From DATKEG01 sp035544515 (GTDB lineage: Bacteria; Acidobacteriota; Vicinamibacteria; Fen-336): a stretch of 31,121 bases of DNA. Below are positions 15,205-22,461 of this stretch, one piece after another. The stretch spans positions 1-31,121 of the forward strand of contig DATKEG010000060.1 in the NCBI GenBank assembly GCA_035544515.1, given 5' to 3'. The notes under the pieces were generated by a model. It searched no databases and was not told the DNA's origin. It saw only the letters and a list, made by a program, of their open reading frames with translations. Made by a program: the position numbers and the translations under genes. Each line of letters starts with the position of its first letter. Within the stretch, counting starts at the first letter, position 1.

Positions 15205-15677
15205 CGCGTCGTCCGCCGGCGGCCGAGCTGGCCGCGCAGCCGCCGCACCTCGGCCACGAGGCGGGGCACGTCGCTCGCGTACCACTCGTTGACGGGCGGG
15301 ACCAGCTCCCAGGACGAGGCGGTGTGCGGCGGCTGGCACTGCTCGGCCTTGGCCTCGAGCTGCGCCATCTCCAGCTCGGTGATCTCCCCCGTGCGGTCGA
15401 AGTCCACGTCGGGCAGGTCCTCGAGTCCCTCCACCGAGTGGCGCGTGGCGCGCTCGGTCTCGCCGCGCTTGGTCCACTCCGCGAGCGTGTAGGTCTCCTC
15501 CGTGTTGGGATCCGTCCCCGGACGGAACGAGCGCGGCAGCACCACCCCGCACATGGGGCACTTGGCCCGCACCGTGACCGGCTCCAGGTCGTCGGTGTCC
15601 CGCGTGCGCCAGGCCACGGTGACGTTCTCCTCGTGGCAGCTCTCGCAGGTCCAGCTGATGCTCACCTTCTCCATCAT
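15201..15677 (-). CDS. Zinc-ribbon protein of unknown function
   Basis: A 158-residue protein. Two CxxC pairs, C11-x2-C14 and C40-x2-C43, make a classic zinc ribbon in the first 45 residues (WTCESCHEE, AKCPMCGVV). An acidic middle region (ERATRHSVEGLEDLPDVDFD) follows, then a short C-terminal coiled coil (VPRLVAEVRRLRGQLGRRR). There is no membrane segment or signal peptide, so it is probably cytoplasmic. The start ATG 15677 overlaps the M20 peptidase stop by 4 nt (ATGA), so it is translationally coupled to that secreted enzyme. No family name is recognised. It could be a nucleic-acid or protein-binding accessory factor. Its stop overlaps that of the convergent decarboxylase. Confidence 0.75.
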   Translation of the reverse strand: MMEKVSISWTCESCHEENVTVAWRTRDTDDLEPVTVRAKCPMCGVVLPRSFRPGTDPNTEETYTLAEWTKRGETERATRHSVEGLEDLPDVDFDRTGEITELEMAQLEAKAEQCQPPHTASSWELVPPVNEWYASDVPRLVAEVRRLRGQLGRRRTTR

Positions 15678-17245
15678 CGACTCCGCGCCGCGGCGAGTCC
15701 GGGACCGAGCCGGGCCAGGACGGCCGCGTACAGCTCGATGCCGTCCCACAGGTTCTGCAGCCGCAGGTTCTCGTCCGCGGCGTGCTGGTTGTTGTCGTGG
15801 TTCGCGATGGGCAGGCCGACGATGGGCGCGCCCGTGGCTTCGGCGAACCGGTGCATGGGCACGCTCCCGCCGAGCGTGGGCAACACGACGAGCCCGCCGC
15901 CCACCGCCTCGTCGATGACGCGCACGAGCGCGGCCGCCGCGGGGTCGTCGAGCGAGGTGCGCGCCGCCGGGTAGCCCTCCTCCCACTGGAGGTAGAGCAG
16001 GCGCGGCCCTTCCGCGCGGGTCTCCGCCGACGGCGGGGCATGGACGATCCGGTAACCGCGCCGGCGCAGGTGCGCCTCGACCTTCGCGCGTACGGCGGCG
16101 GGCGTCTGGTCCGGCACCAGGCGGAAATCGAGGGAGGCCTGGGCCCGGGTGGGGATCGCGTTGGCCGCCTGCTCGCCCACGCCGCCCGCGCGCAGGCCGC
16201 GCACGTTGATGGCGGGCTCCAGGACGCCCTCGGCCAGGCTCTTCCCGTCGGGGGATTCGGACAGCGACAGCGCGGCCGCGAGCTGCCGCTCCACGGGCGG
16301 CGCCGCCGCCACGGCACGCCGCTCGCTCTCGGTCGGCGGCCGTACGTCGTCGTAATAGCCGTCCACGAGGACACGGCCGGTCTCGTCGCGGAGCGAGGCC
16401 ACTGCGTGCGCGATGGTGAGCGCCGGGTTGGGCGCCCAGTTGCCGTAATGCCCGCTGTGGAGGGCTCGCGCCGGGCCGTAGGCGGTCATCTCGAGCCCCG
16501 TCACGCCCCGCACCCCGAAGAAGACCTGCGCGCGGCGCGTCTGATGGACGGGCCCGTCGCAGAGGAGCCAGAGGTCGGCGGCCAGCGTGGAGGCATGGGC
16601 GCGCAGCATCGCCTCGAGGTGCGGCGAGCCCGCCTCCTCCTCGCCCTCCAGGAAGAGCTTGAGGTTCACGGTGAGCGGGAGGCCACCGGCCCGCAGGGCG
16701 TCGACCGCGGCGAGCACGGCGACGATGGGCGCCTTGTCGTCGGACGCCGAGCGCGCGTAGAGCCGCCACTCGGGCCCCGCCTGGCCGGGCGCGGAGGGCA
16801 GCGGTACCTCGCGGCCGTTCGCTTCGAGCGGACCGTCGCGCAGCACGGGCGTCCAGGGCGGCGTCGTCCACTGCGCGGGGTCCACCGGCTGCCCGTCGTA
16901 ATGCGCATAGATGAGGACGGTGGGCGCGCCCTCTCGCGCGGCGAGCTCGCCGTAGACCGCGGGAGCGCCGCCTGCGACCTCCAGCAGGCGGGCGCGCAGG
17001 CCCCGGGCGCGCAGCAGCCCGAGGATGTGGTCGGCGTTGCGGCGGATGTCGTCCGGCTTCTGTGCCACGTTGGGCAGGGCGAGGAGGTCCGCGAGCTCGC
17101 GCAGGATGCGCGGCTCCTGGGCCTCGCGCCAGGCCCGGACCTTCGCGCGCACCGCCGCGGCCTCGGGCGCGGCGGGCGGTGCGGCGCCGAGCAGCGGGGC
17201 CGCGAGCCAAGCGCAGGCCACGGTCGCCGGCAGGCGCGCAGTCAC
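15674..17245 (-). CDS. M20-family metallopeptidase, exported
   Basis: A 523-residue dinuclear zinc peptidase of the carnosinase-like M20 group. A cleavable-looking signal occupies residues 1-22. Metal and catalytic residues are visible: His115 and Asp117 in YAHYDGQPVD, bridging Asp169 in SASDDK, catalytic Glu203 and metal Glu204 in EGEEEAGS, Asp230 in LLCDGP, and a late His in IANHDNNQHAADEN. A lid/dimer domain lies between them (LHSGHYGNWAPNP). It should hydrolyse dipeptides or N-acyl amino acids in the periplasm or outside the cell. The GTG start at 17245 has a GAGGAGGT site. The lipoprotein gene at 17287-17526 lies 41 nt upstream on the same strand, and the zinc-ribbon gene overlaps the stop, so the three probably form one operon. 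Confidence 0.92.
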   Translation of the reverse strand: MTARLPATVACAWLAAPLLGAAPPAAPEAAAVRAKVRAWREAQEPRILRELADLLALPNVAQKPDDIRRNADHILGLLRARGLRARLLEVAGGAPAVYGELAAREGAPTVLIYAHYDGQPVDPAQWTTPPWTPVLRDGPLEANGREVPLPSAPGQAGPEWRLYARSASDDKAPIVAVLAAVDALRAGGLPLTVNLKLFLEGEEEAGSPHLEAMLRAHASTLAADLWLLCDGPVHQTRRAQVFFGVRGVTGLEMTAYGPARALHSGHYGNWAPNPALTIAHAVASLRDETGRVLVDGYYDDVRPPTESERRAVAAAPPVERQLAAALSLSESPDGKSLAEGVLEPAINVRGLRAGGVGEQAANAIPTRAQASLDFRLVPDQTPAAVRAKVEAHLRRRGYRIVHAPPSAETRAEGPRLLYLQWEEGYPAARTSLDDPAAAALVRVIDEAVGGGLVVLPTLGGSVPMHRFAEATGAPIVGLPIANHDNNQHAADENLRLQNLWDGIELYAAVLARLGPGLAAARSR

Positions 17246-17286
17246 GGGGACCTCCTCACGTCATCGTATTCCAAGAATGCGGCGCG

Positions 17287-17526
17287 TTACTTCCGCGCCA
17301 TGCGCGGCGGGGGCGCGGCGGGGGCGGCGGGCGCGAGGAGCTGGAGCTGGCGCGCGAACAAGTGCCCTCCGTGGTTGTCCGAGGAGACGTAGGCCGGCAC
17401 CGAGGAGGACTCGAGCGGCTGTCGGAGCGACTGGACCGTCGCCTCGGAGGCCCCGCCGCCCTGGCAGGCTACCGACGCGACGGCGAACAGCAAGGCCGGA
17501 AAAAACCGCACAATGCGCCGAGTCAT
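17287..17526 (-). CDS. Small putative lipoprotein
   Basis: A 79-residue protein with a clear export signal: MTRRIVRFFPALLFAVASVAC, in which Cys21 could be lipidated although the residue at -3 is Ser instead of Leu. The mature part contains SSDNHGGHLFARQLQLL and ends in a Pro/Ala-rich tail. The start ATG 17526 follows GGGGGT at short spacing. The family is not recognised. It precedes the M20 peptidase on the same strand and is divergent from the ECF sigma gene, which makes a role at the cell surface plausible. The small size leaves some doubt. Confidence 0.5.
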   Translation of the reverse strand: MTRRIVRFFPALLFAVASVACQGGGASEATVQSLRQPLESSSVPAYVSSDNHGGHLFARQLQLLAPAAPAAPPPRMARK

Positions 17527-17633
17527 CGCACCCCCGGGTCAAGGCCAGAGCGCACGAGGGTGTGTGCTGCAAGCGGCATGCCCGGGACGCGCCGTCCAAA
17601 CCCGGGGGGACCGGCCGGCATCTCATCGTTACG

Positions 17634-18236
17634 ATGAGTCGTTCGGTCGCGTGCCTGGAGGCGTCGTTCGATCGAGGAGGAAGCATCCCGGAGGCCACAC
17701 CCGCAGACAGGCGCCGCGAGGAAGAACCGCTCATCCGGCGGGCCCGGGACGGCGACATGGCCGCCTTCGAGCAGCTCTATCGGGACCACGTCGGCCGCGT
17801 GTTCGCCCTGTGCCTTCGTCTGGCCGGGGACGCCTCGTTGGCCGAGGACCTGGCCCAGGAGGCCTTCGTGCGGGCATGGCGGAAGCTGGGGACGTTCCGG
17901 GGGGAGAGCGCCTTCTCGTCGTGGCTCTACGCGCTGACGGTGAACACGGCGCTCTCGGAGCGGCGCGCGCGCCGCCGGCGCACCGCGCGGGTGGTGACGA
18001 CGGACGACCTGTCCGCGTTCGACCGTCCGGGACGCGCCGCGCGGCCCGACCACGGGTTCGACCTCGAGCGCGCGCTGGCCACCCTGCCCCCGGGCGCGCG
18101 CGCCGTGCTCGTGCTGCACGACGTCGAGGGTTACAAGCACAAGGAGATCGCGGACATGACGGGGATCGCGGCCGGGACGTCGAAGGCGCAACTGCACCGG
18201 GCGCGCCGGCTGCTGAGGGAGGCGCTCGCGCGATGA
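17634..18236 (+). CDS. ECF-family RNA polymerase sigma factor
   Basis: Up to 200 residues. Region 2 is clear (AFEQLYRDHVGRVFALCLRLAG, then DLAQEAFVRAWRKLGTFRGES and FSSWLYALTVNTA) and region 4 is a good helix-turn-helix (LPPGARAVLVLHDVEGY, KEIADMTGIAAGTSKAQLHRARRLL). It should direct transcription of envelope-stress genes, including its own operon. Its last base pairs overlap the anti-sigma start (ATGA). The exact N terminus is uncertain: ATG 17634 has no ribosome site and lies inside a TACGAT -10-like box. A strong GAGGAGG site occurs in frame about 50 nt downstream, but no ATG, GTG or TTG follows it at normal spacing. Regions 2 and 4 are intact in either reading. Confidence 0.9.
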   Translation: MSRSVACLEASFDRGGSIPEATPADRRREEEPLIRRARDGDMAAFEQLYRDHVGRVFALCLRLAGDASLAEDLAQEAFVRAWRKLGTFRGESAFSSWLYALTVNTALSERRARRRRTARVVTTDDLSAFDRPGRAARPDHGFDLERALATLPPGARAVLVLHDVEGYKHKEIADMTGIAAGTSKAQLHRARRLLREALAR

Positions 18237-18901
18237 CCTGCGAAGCGGTGAGGGAACGGCTGGACGACTACCTCGACGGCGAGCTCGGGGAGGCCGAGTT
18301 CCAGGACATCGAGCTGCACCTGGCCTCCTGCGCGGCCTGCCGCGAGGAAGAGCGTGGACGGCGCGCGGTGGTGGCGCTGGCCGCGGCCTTGCCCCGCCGG
18401 CGGGAGCCGCCGCGGGACCTCTGGCCGGCGATCGCGGGCGAGATCGCGTCCCCTCGGCGCTTCGCGGCGCTGTCCTTCGTGGACGCCCGGCCGGCGGCGC
18501 GCTGGACGGCCGGCCTGGCCGCGGCCGCGGCGGTCGTGCTCGCGGTCTGGGTGGCGTCCCGGGAGGCCGGGCCGGGCCTCGAGACGGCCGGCCCCGCGCC
18601 GCGGGGCGTGGCGCGGCCGGCCGCGGCCGGCGGTGACCTCGACGCGTTCGCGGAGGCCGAGCGCGAGTACCAGCGCGCGACGGGGGAGCTGATGGCGCTG
18701 CTGGACGCGCGCCGCGCCGCGCTCTCCCCGGGCACCTCGGCGGCCATCGACGAGAACCTGGCGGTGATCGACCGGGCCCTGGCGGAGATCCGGGCGGCAC
18801 GCGAGCACGACCCGGCGAGCGCCCGCCTGGGCCGACTGCTGGTCACCACGCACCAGAAGAAGATCGCGACCTTGCGCCGCGTGCTCAAGCTCACGACCTG
18901 A
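18233..18901 (+). CDS. Zinc-type (ZAS) anti-sigma factor with periplasmic coil
   Basis: A 222-residue single-pass membrane protein. The N-terminal cytoplasmic part has the anti-sigma zinc motif H-x3-C-x2-C (LHLASCAACREE) preceded by CEAVRERLDDYLDGEL, typical of zf-HC2 proteins that hold an ECF sigma factor. A membrane helix follows at about residues 85-103 (WTAGLAAAAAVVLAVWVA). The periplasmic part is predicted to be helical, with charged heptads (EAEREYQRATGELMALLDAR, NLAVIDRALAEIRAAREHD). It is translationally coupled to the sigma gene. It should release the sigma factor on an envelope signal, by proteolysis or conformational change. The DUF4097 genes downstream are likely regulon members or sensors. 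Confidence 0.9.
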   Translation: MTCEAVRERLDDYLDGELGEAEFQDIELHLASCAACREEERGRRAVVALAAALPRRREPPRDLWPAIAGEIASPRRFAALSFVDARPAARWTAGLAAAAAVVLAVWVASREAGPGLETAGPAPRGVARPAAAGGDLDAFAEAEREYQRATGELMALLDARRAALSPGTSAAIDENLAVIDRALAEIRAAREHDPASARLGRLLVTTHQKKIATLRRVLKLTT

Positions 18902-18912
18902 GGAACAAGATC

Positions 18913-19791
18913 ATGATGACGAGGACGACGATCGCGCTCGTGCTGGCGGCGATGCCCGCCGCGGGCGCGGCCCAGGATCGGATCAACCGGACCCGCCCCG
19001 CCGACGTGGACGGCACCGTCCACATCGACAGCCCCGCCGGCTCCATCCGGGTGATCGGCTGGGACCGCGCCGAGGTGGCGGTATCGGGCACGCTGGGCCA
19101 CGGCGCCTACGGCCTGGACCTCTCCGGCGACAAGCGGCGGACCACGGTCGAGGTGGAGAGCGAAGGCAACCCGCACGGCATCCATTCCGACCTCGAGGTG
19201 CGCGTCCCCGCGGGCAGCGACGTGGTCATCGAGTCGTACGGGGCGTCCATCAGCGTCTCCGAGGTGAAGGGCACCGTGACCGCGGAGACGGTCAACGGCG
19301 ACATCCGGGTGGGCGAGGCTCCGCGCGAGGTGCGGGCGGAGAGCGTCAACGGCGGCGTGACGGTGTCCGCCCGCGGAGGCCGCGTGCAGGCCGAGTCCGT
19401 GAACGGCGCGGTCACCGTGCGCGGCGCGGGCGGCGAGATCGGCGCGTCCACCGTGAACGGGCCGCTGAGCGTGACCGGCGGCACGTTCGCCCGCGCGCGG
19501 CTGGAGACGGTCAACGGCCGCGTCCTGTTCGAGGCGGGCCTGGCCCGGGGCGCGTCCCTCGAGGTGGAGACCGTCAACGGCGCGGTCGAGCTGGCGCTTC
19601 CGGCGGGAACGGCCGCCGACTTCGCCGTCACCACCTTCAGCGGCGACATCCGGAACGAGCTGGGCCCGCCGGCGCGGCGCGCGAGCCGGCACACCACGGA
19701 GAAGGAGCTGACCTTCTCCACGGGCGGCGGCGGGGCGAGCGTGAGGGTGGAGACCTTGAGCGGCGGCATCGTCCTGCGCCGCCACCAGTGA
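18913..19791 (+). CDS. DUF4097-type beta-strand repeat protein, exported
   Basis: A 292-residue protein with a signal peptide (MMTRTTIALVLAAMPAAGAAQ) and a beta-solenoid-like body of repeated short strands. Six repeats carry a V-N-G turn (TVNGDIR, SVNGGVT, SVNGAVT, TVNGPLS, TVNGRVL, TVNGAVE), and related turns read SYGASIS, TFSGDIR and TLSGGIV. The repeats lie about 18-24 residues apart. DUF4097 proteins are found beside envelope-stress regulators; their biochemical role is not settled. A TGAGGAA ribosome site overlaps the anti-sigma stop, 11 nt upstream, so this is the third gene of the sigma operon. The mature protein should be periplasmic or on the inner leaflet of the outer membrane. Confidence 0.85.
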   Translation: MMTRTTIALVLAAMPAAGAAQDRINRTRPADVDGTVHIDSPAGSIRVIGWDRAEVAVSGTLGHGAYGLDLSGDKRRTTVEVESEGNPHGIHSDLEVRVPAGSDVVIESYGASISVSEVKGTVTAETVNGDIRVGEAPREVRAESVNGGVTVSARGGRVQAESVNGAVTVRGAGGEIGASTVNGPLSVTGGTFARARLETVNGRVLFEAGLARGASLEVETVNGAVELALPAGTAADFAVTTFSGDIRNELGPPARRASRHTTEKELTFSTGGGGASVRVETLSGGIVLRRHQ

Positions 19792-19804
19792 TGGAGGGGA
19801 GCAC

Positions 19805-20617
19805 ATGAGAGAACACGACAACGCGCCGCGGACGGTGCTGGGCCTGATCGCCATGGCACCGCTGGCCATGGGGTTGCTGCCGCTGGCCGCGGCGGGCGCG
19901 GAGAACTTCCGCTGGCAGGGCCGCCTGGCGGCGGGGCAGACGGTCGAGGTCAAGGGCGTGAACGGGCGCATCGAAGCCCGCGCGGGCGGCGGCGACGGCG
20001 TGGAGGTGACGGCGGTCAAGCGCGCGCGCCGGAGCGACCCCGACACCGTGGACGTGCGCGTGGTCGAGCACGGCGGCGGCGTCACGATCTGCGCCCTCTA
20101 CCCCACCCCCGACGGCCGGCGGCCCAACGAGTGCGCGCCCGGAACGGGCGGACGCATGAACACGCGCGACAACGACGTGAGCGTGGACTTCGTGGTGCAC
20201 GTGCCCGCCGGCGTCCACTTCGTCGGCCGCACGGTCAACGGCGAGGTGGCGGCCCGCGGCCTGCCCGCGGACGCCGAGGCGCACACCGTCAACGGCCAGG
20301 TCGTGGTGGAAGCGGCCGGGCACGCGGTGGCGCGCACGGTCAACGGGTCCATACGCGCGCGCATGGGGAGGGCGGACTGGACGGGCGAGGCGGAGTTCGC
20401 CACCGTCAACGGCAGCATCACGGTGGAGCTGCCGGAGGGCGCCGCCGCGGAGGTCGAGGCGCGCACGGTCAACGGCGGCATCGAGACGGATTTTCCGCTC
20501 GAGGTCCACGGACGCGTGTCGCGGCGGCGGCTGAGCGGGACGATCGGCGGCGGCGGACGGAAGCTCAGCCTGGAGACGGTCAACGGCGCCATCCACCTGA
20601 AGAGGGCGGGCCCTTAG
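19805..20617 (+). CDS. Second DUF4097-type beta-strand repeat protein, exported
   Basis: A 270-residue paralogue of the preceding gene, 13 nt downstream, with a strong GGAGGGGAG ribosome site. The signal peptide runs to about residue 32 (MAPLAMGLLPLAAAGAE). Seven V-N-G turns are visible (GVNGRIE, TVNGEVA, TVNGQVV, TVNGSIR, TVNGSIT, TVNGGIE, TVNGAIH). A region with two Cys (ICALYPTPDGRRPNECAPG) before the main repeat array could form a disulfide; it has no counterpart in the first copy. The pair probably arose by duplication followed by divergence. The TAG stop shares bases with the stop of the facing transglycosylase gene (TTAG). Confidence 0.85.
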   Translation: MREHDNAPRTVLGLIAMAPLAMGLLPLAAAGAENFRWQGRLAAGQTVEVKGVNGRIEARAGGGDGVEVTAVKRARRSDPDTVDVRVVEHGGGVTICALYPTPDGRRPNECAPGTGGRMNTRDNDVSVDFVVHVPAGVHFVGRTVNGEVAARGLPADAEAHTVNGQVVVEAAGHAVARTVNGSIRARMGRADWTGEAEFATVNGSITVELPEGAAAEVEARTVNGGIETDFPLEVHGRVSRRRLSGTIGGGGRKLSLETVNGAIHLKRAGP

Positions 20618-21318
20618 TCCGCGAGCAGGATCTCCGGCGCCGATTCGCGCGCTTCCTCCAGCAGGTTCGTGACCTTCCGCACGTAACCGCGGGTCTCCTT
20701 GTAGGGCGGGATGCCGCGGTGGCGGCGGACGGCGGTGGGACCCGCGTTGTAGCTGGCCAGGGCCAGCGGCACGTCGCCGTCGTGCCGGTCCAGCATCATG
20801 CTGAGGTACTTCGTGCCGGCGAGGATGTTCTCGCGCGGGTTGAAGGGGTCGGTCTTCACCTTCATCTTCACCTTCAGCTCGCGCAGGGTCACGGGCGTGA
20901 GCTGCATCAGGCCGCGGGCCCCCGCGGGCGAGACCGCGCGGGGATTGAAGTTCGACTCCGTCTGGATCACCGCCCGCACCAGGTCCGCGCTCACGTCGTA
21001 GAGCGCGGCCGCCTCGGCGATGAAGCGCTCGTAGGGTGAAGCCGGCTCCACCACCTTCATCACGGCCGCAATCGGCGCCAAGGACAGCTCGATGGCCGCC
21101 AGTGCGTCCGGCTGCTCGGGCGTATAGAGACGCCCGTGCGCGGCCAGCCCCAGGGCGCCCGCGAAAAGCCCGGCGAGGGCGCCCGCTCGGCGGCGGTCAC
21201 GCCACCGACGGTCCGCCTGTAAGCGCGGCGCGCGCCGCCGATCGGCGCTTCGCCGGTCGCGCCCGCCACGAAACCGCGTGCTGACGACCGGCTCAAAGGG
21301 GGCGTTGCCACGTCCCAT
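20614..21318 (-). CDS. Membrane-anchored lytic transglycosylase (SLT family 1)
   Basis: A 234-residue peptidoglycan lytic enzyme. A long Arg/Asp-rich cytoplasmic head (residues 11-45) leads to one membrane segment (about 45-60). The catalytic domain starts near residue 90: catalytic Glu121 in VIQTESNFNPRAVSP, then GARGLMQLTPVT, NPRENILAGTKYLSMML, ALASYNAGPTAV and the closing PYKETRGYVRKV. It cleaves the MurNAc-GlcNAc bond to leave 1,6-anhydro ends. ATG 21318 has an excellent AAGGAGG site; an in-frame ATG 27 nt further upstream would put that site inside the gene. The hydrophilic head is unusually basic for this family. It is divergent from tonB across a 289-bp region. Confidence 0.92.
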   Translation of the reverse strand: MGRGNAPFEPVVSTRFRGGRDRRSADRRRAPRLQADRRWRDRRRAGALAGLFAGALGLAAHGRLYTPEQPDALAAIELSLAPIAAVMKVVEPASPYERFIAEAAALYDVSADLVRAVIQTESNFNPRAVSPAGARGLMQLTPVTLRELKVKMKVKTDPFNPRENILAGTKYLSMMLDRHDGDVPLALASYNAGPTAVRRHRGIPPYKETRGYVRKVTNLLEEARESAPEILLAD

Positions 21319-21494
21319 GAGCGCCTCCTTCCAGGTGGAGAGCATGCAAGCGCCGTGCACGCTTCGGTACGCCGGGGTCGGCTTCCCGCTTTTGCGCGCC
21401 GCGGGGCGGTCCTCGCAGTTCTGTACGCCGGCACTCCCAAACCGTTCCCTGGCCTGACCTTGCGTCGTGCGAAATGTCACCCCGCCGCCCCGTG

Positions 21495-21511
21495 TTGGCA
21501 CGGAACTGGCA
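21495..21511 (+). promoter_or_regulatory. Sigma-54-type (-24/-12) promoter of tonB
   Basis: TTGGCACGGAACTGGCA aligns with the consensus YTGGCACGNNNNTTGCW with exact -24/-12 spacing. The -24 element is perfect and the -12 element has one mismatch (TGGCA for TTGCA). Transcription would begin near 21522, leaving a leader of about 86 nt before ATG 21608. An enhancer-binding activator would be needed; none is in the window. Confidence 0.5.
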
Positions 21512-21552
21512 GTATGAGCGACTATCGCGGGACGTCCAGTCCGCGGTGGTTT

Positions 21553-21594
21553 TTTCATTCGACGTGTGCTTTTTCGAGGCGACGTTTCATTCGA
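21553..21594 (+). repeat. Two 10-bp direct repeats in the tonB leader
   Basis: TTTCATTCGA occurs at 21553-21562 and 21585-21594, 32 bp apart (about three helical turns), with a partial copy, TTTTTCGA, between them. They sit between the predicted transcription start and the ribosome site in an unusually T-rich stretch. They could be a tandem operator. Confidence 0.4.
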
Positions 21595-21607
21595 AAGCGA
21601 GGGCTTC

Positions 21608-22444
21608 ATGGCGGGTAGATTTTTCGAGCAGCTTCTCGACTCGAGCTGGCAGGGGAACCGGCGGGCCAAGCGCGGCTTGATCCTGCCGGTCTCGATCGCC
21701 ATCCACACTGTCGTGCTTGTCGCGGTCGTGGTGCTTCCACTGATGAGCTGGGGTGAGCTGCCGGAGCCCGACCCGGGCGCCGTGCGCGCGTTCTTCGTCG
21801 AGTCCGCCCCCGTTGCCCCGCCTCCCCCTCCTCCTCCCCCGCCGCCGGCCGCCCCCAGGGCGGCGACCAGGCCGCGAGTGGAGCGGCCGAAGGTGAAGGT
21901 GGAGACGCTCACCGAGGCCCCGAGGTTCACGGCGCCCGTCGAGGTTCCGCCGAGGATCGACGATCCCGGAGTGGACATCGGCGGCAGCGACCTCGGCGTG
22001 GCCGGGGGTGAGCCGGGCGGCGTCGCGGGCGGAGTCGCGGGAGGCGTGCAGGGTGGCGTGATCGGAGGCGTCGTGGGCGGCGTGCTCGGAGGCGTCCCGG
22101 AGCCCGAGGCGACCCCTCCGCCTCCGCCCCCGACGCAGCCGCCGGCTCCGAAGGGTCCCGTGCGCGTGGGCGGCCAGATCAAGGAGCCGACCAAGGTGCG
22201 CAACGTCCCGCCGGCCTATCCCGACATCGCCAAGCAGGCGCGTGTACAGGGCGTCGTCGTGCTCGAGGCCGTCATCAGCCCCAGCGGGGAGGTCACGAAC
22301 GTGCGCGTGATGCGCGGCGTACCCCTTCTCAACGACGCCGCCACCAACGCCGTGCGCCAGTGGCGCTACACGCCGACGATGCTCAACGGCCAGCCGGTGT
22401 CCTTGGTCATGACCGTCACGGTCAACTTCCGGCTGGACGACTAG
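21608..22444 (+). CDS. tonB: TonB energy transducer
   Basis: A 278-residue protein of the TonB/TolA type. The single membrane helix (about residues 23-46) contains Ser29 and His33 with the S-x3-H spacing essential in TonB for contact with ExbB/ExbD. The periplasmic region starts with polyproline (PPPPPPPPPP), a basic PRVERPKVKVE segment, then seven GGV-x units forming a glycine-valine linker (about residues 138-165), a second proline cluster, and the TonB C-terminal domain (PPAYPDIAKQARVQGVVVLE, ISPSGEV, VRQWRYTPTMLNGQPV). It transmits proton-motive force to outer-membrane receptors. ATG 21608 has a GAGGG site 5 nt upstream. No exbB/exbD follows; the gene ends at a terminator-like hairpin. 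Confidence 0.93.
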   Translation: MAGRFFEQLLDSSWQGNRRAKRGLILPVSIAIHTVVLVAVVVLPLMSWGELPEPDPGAVRAFFVESAPVAPPPPPPPPPPAAPRAATRPRVERPKVKVETLTEAPRFTAPVEVPPRIDDPGVDIGGSDLGVAGGEPGGVAGGVAGGVQGGVIGGVVGGVLGGVPEPEATPPPPPPTQPPAPKGPVRVGGQIKEPTKVRNVPPAYPDIAKQARVQGVVVLEAVISPSGEVTNVRVMRGVPLLNDAATNAVRQWRYTPTMLNGQPVSLVMTVTVNFRLDD

Positions 22445-22461
22445 GGCAGACGCGCTCGCGC

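Noticed and set aside
13618..16374. 918-codon minus-strand frame
   Set aside because: It crosses the decarboxylase in antisense and the M20 gene out of frame; its composition is Arg/Pro/Ser-rich without motifs.
21319..21480. Possible riboswitch in the leader of the lytic transglycosylase
   Set aside because: Cyclic-di-GMP (GEMM) and ydaO elements were considered because they often precede such genes, but the conserved GEMM GGCAAACC core and other required blocks are absent.
21514..21618. 34-codon frame upstream of and overlapping tonB
   Set aside because: There is no ribosome site, the sequence overlaps the direct repeats, and it ends just inside tonB; considered as a leader peptide but not supported.
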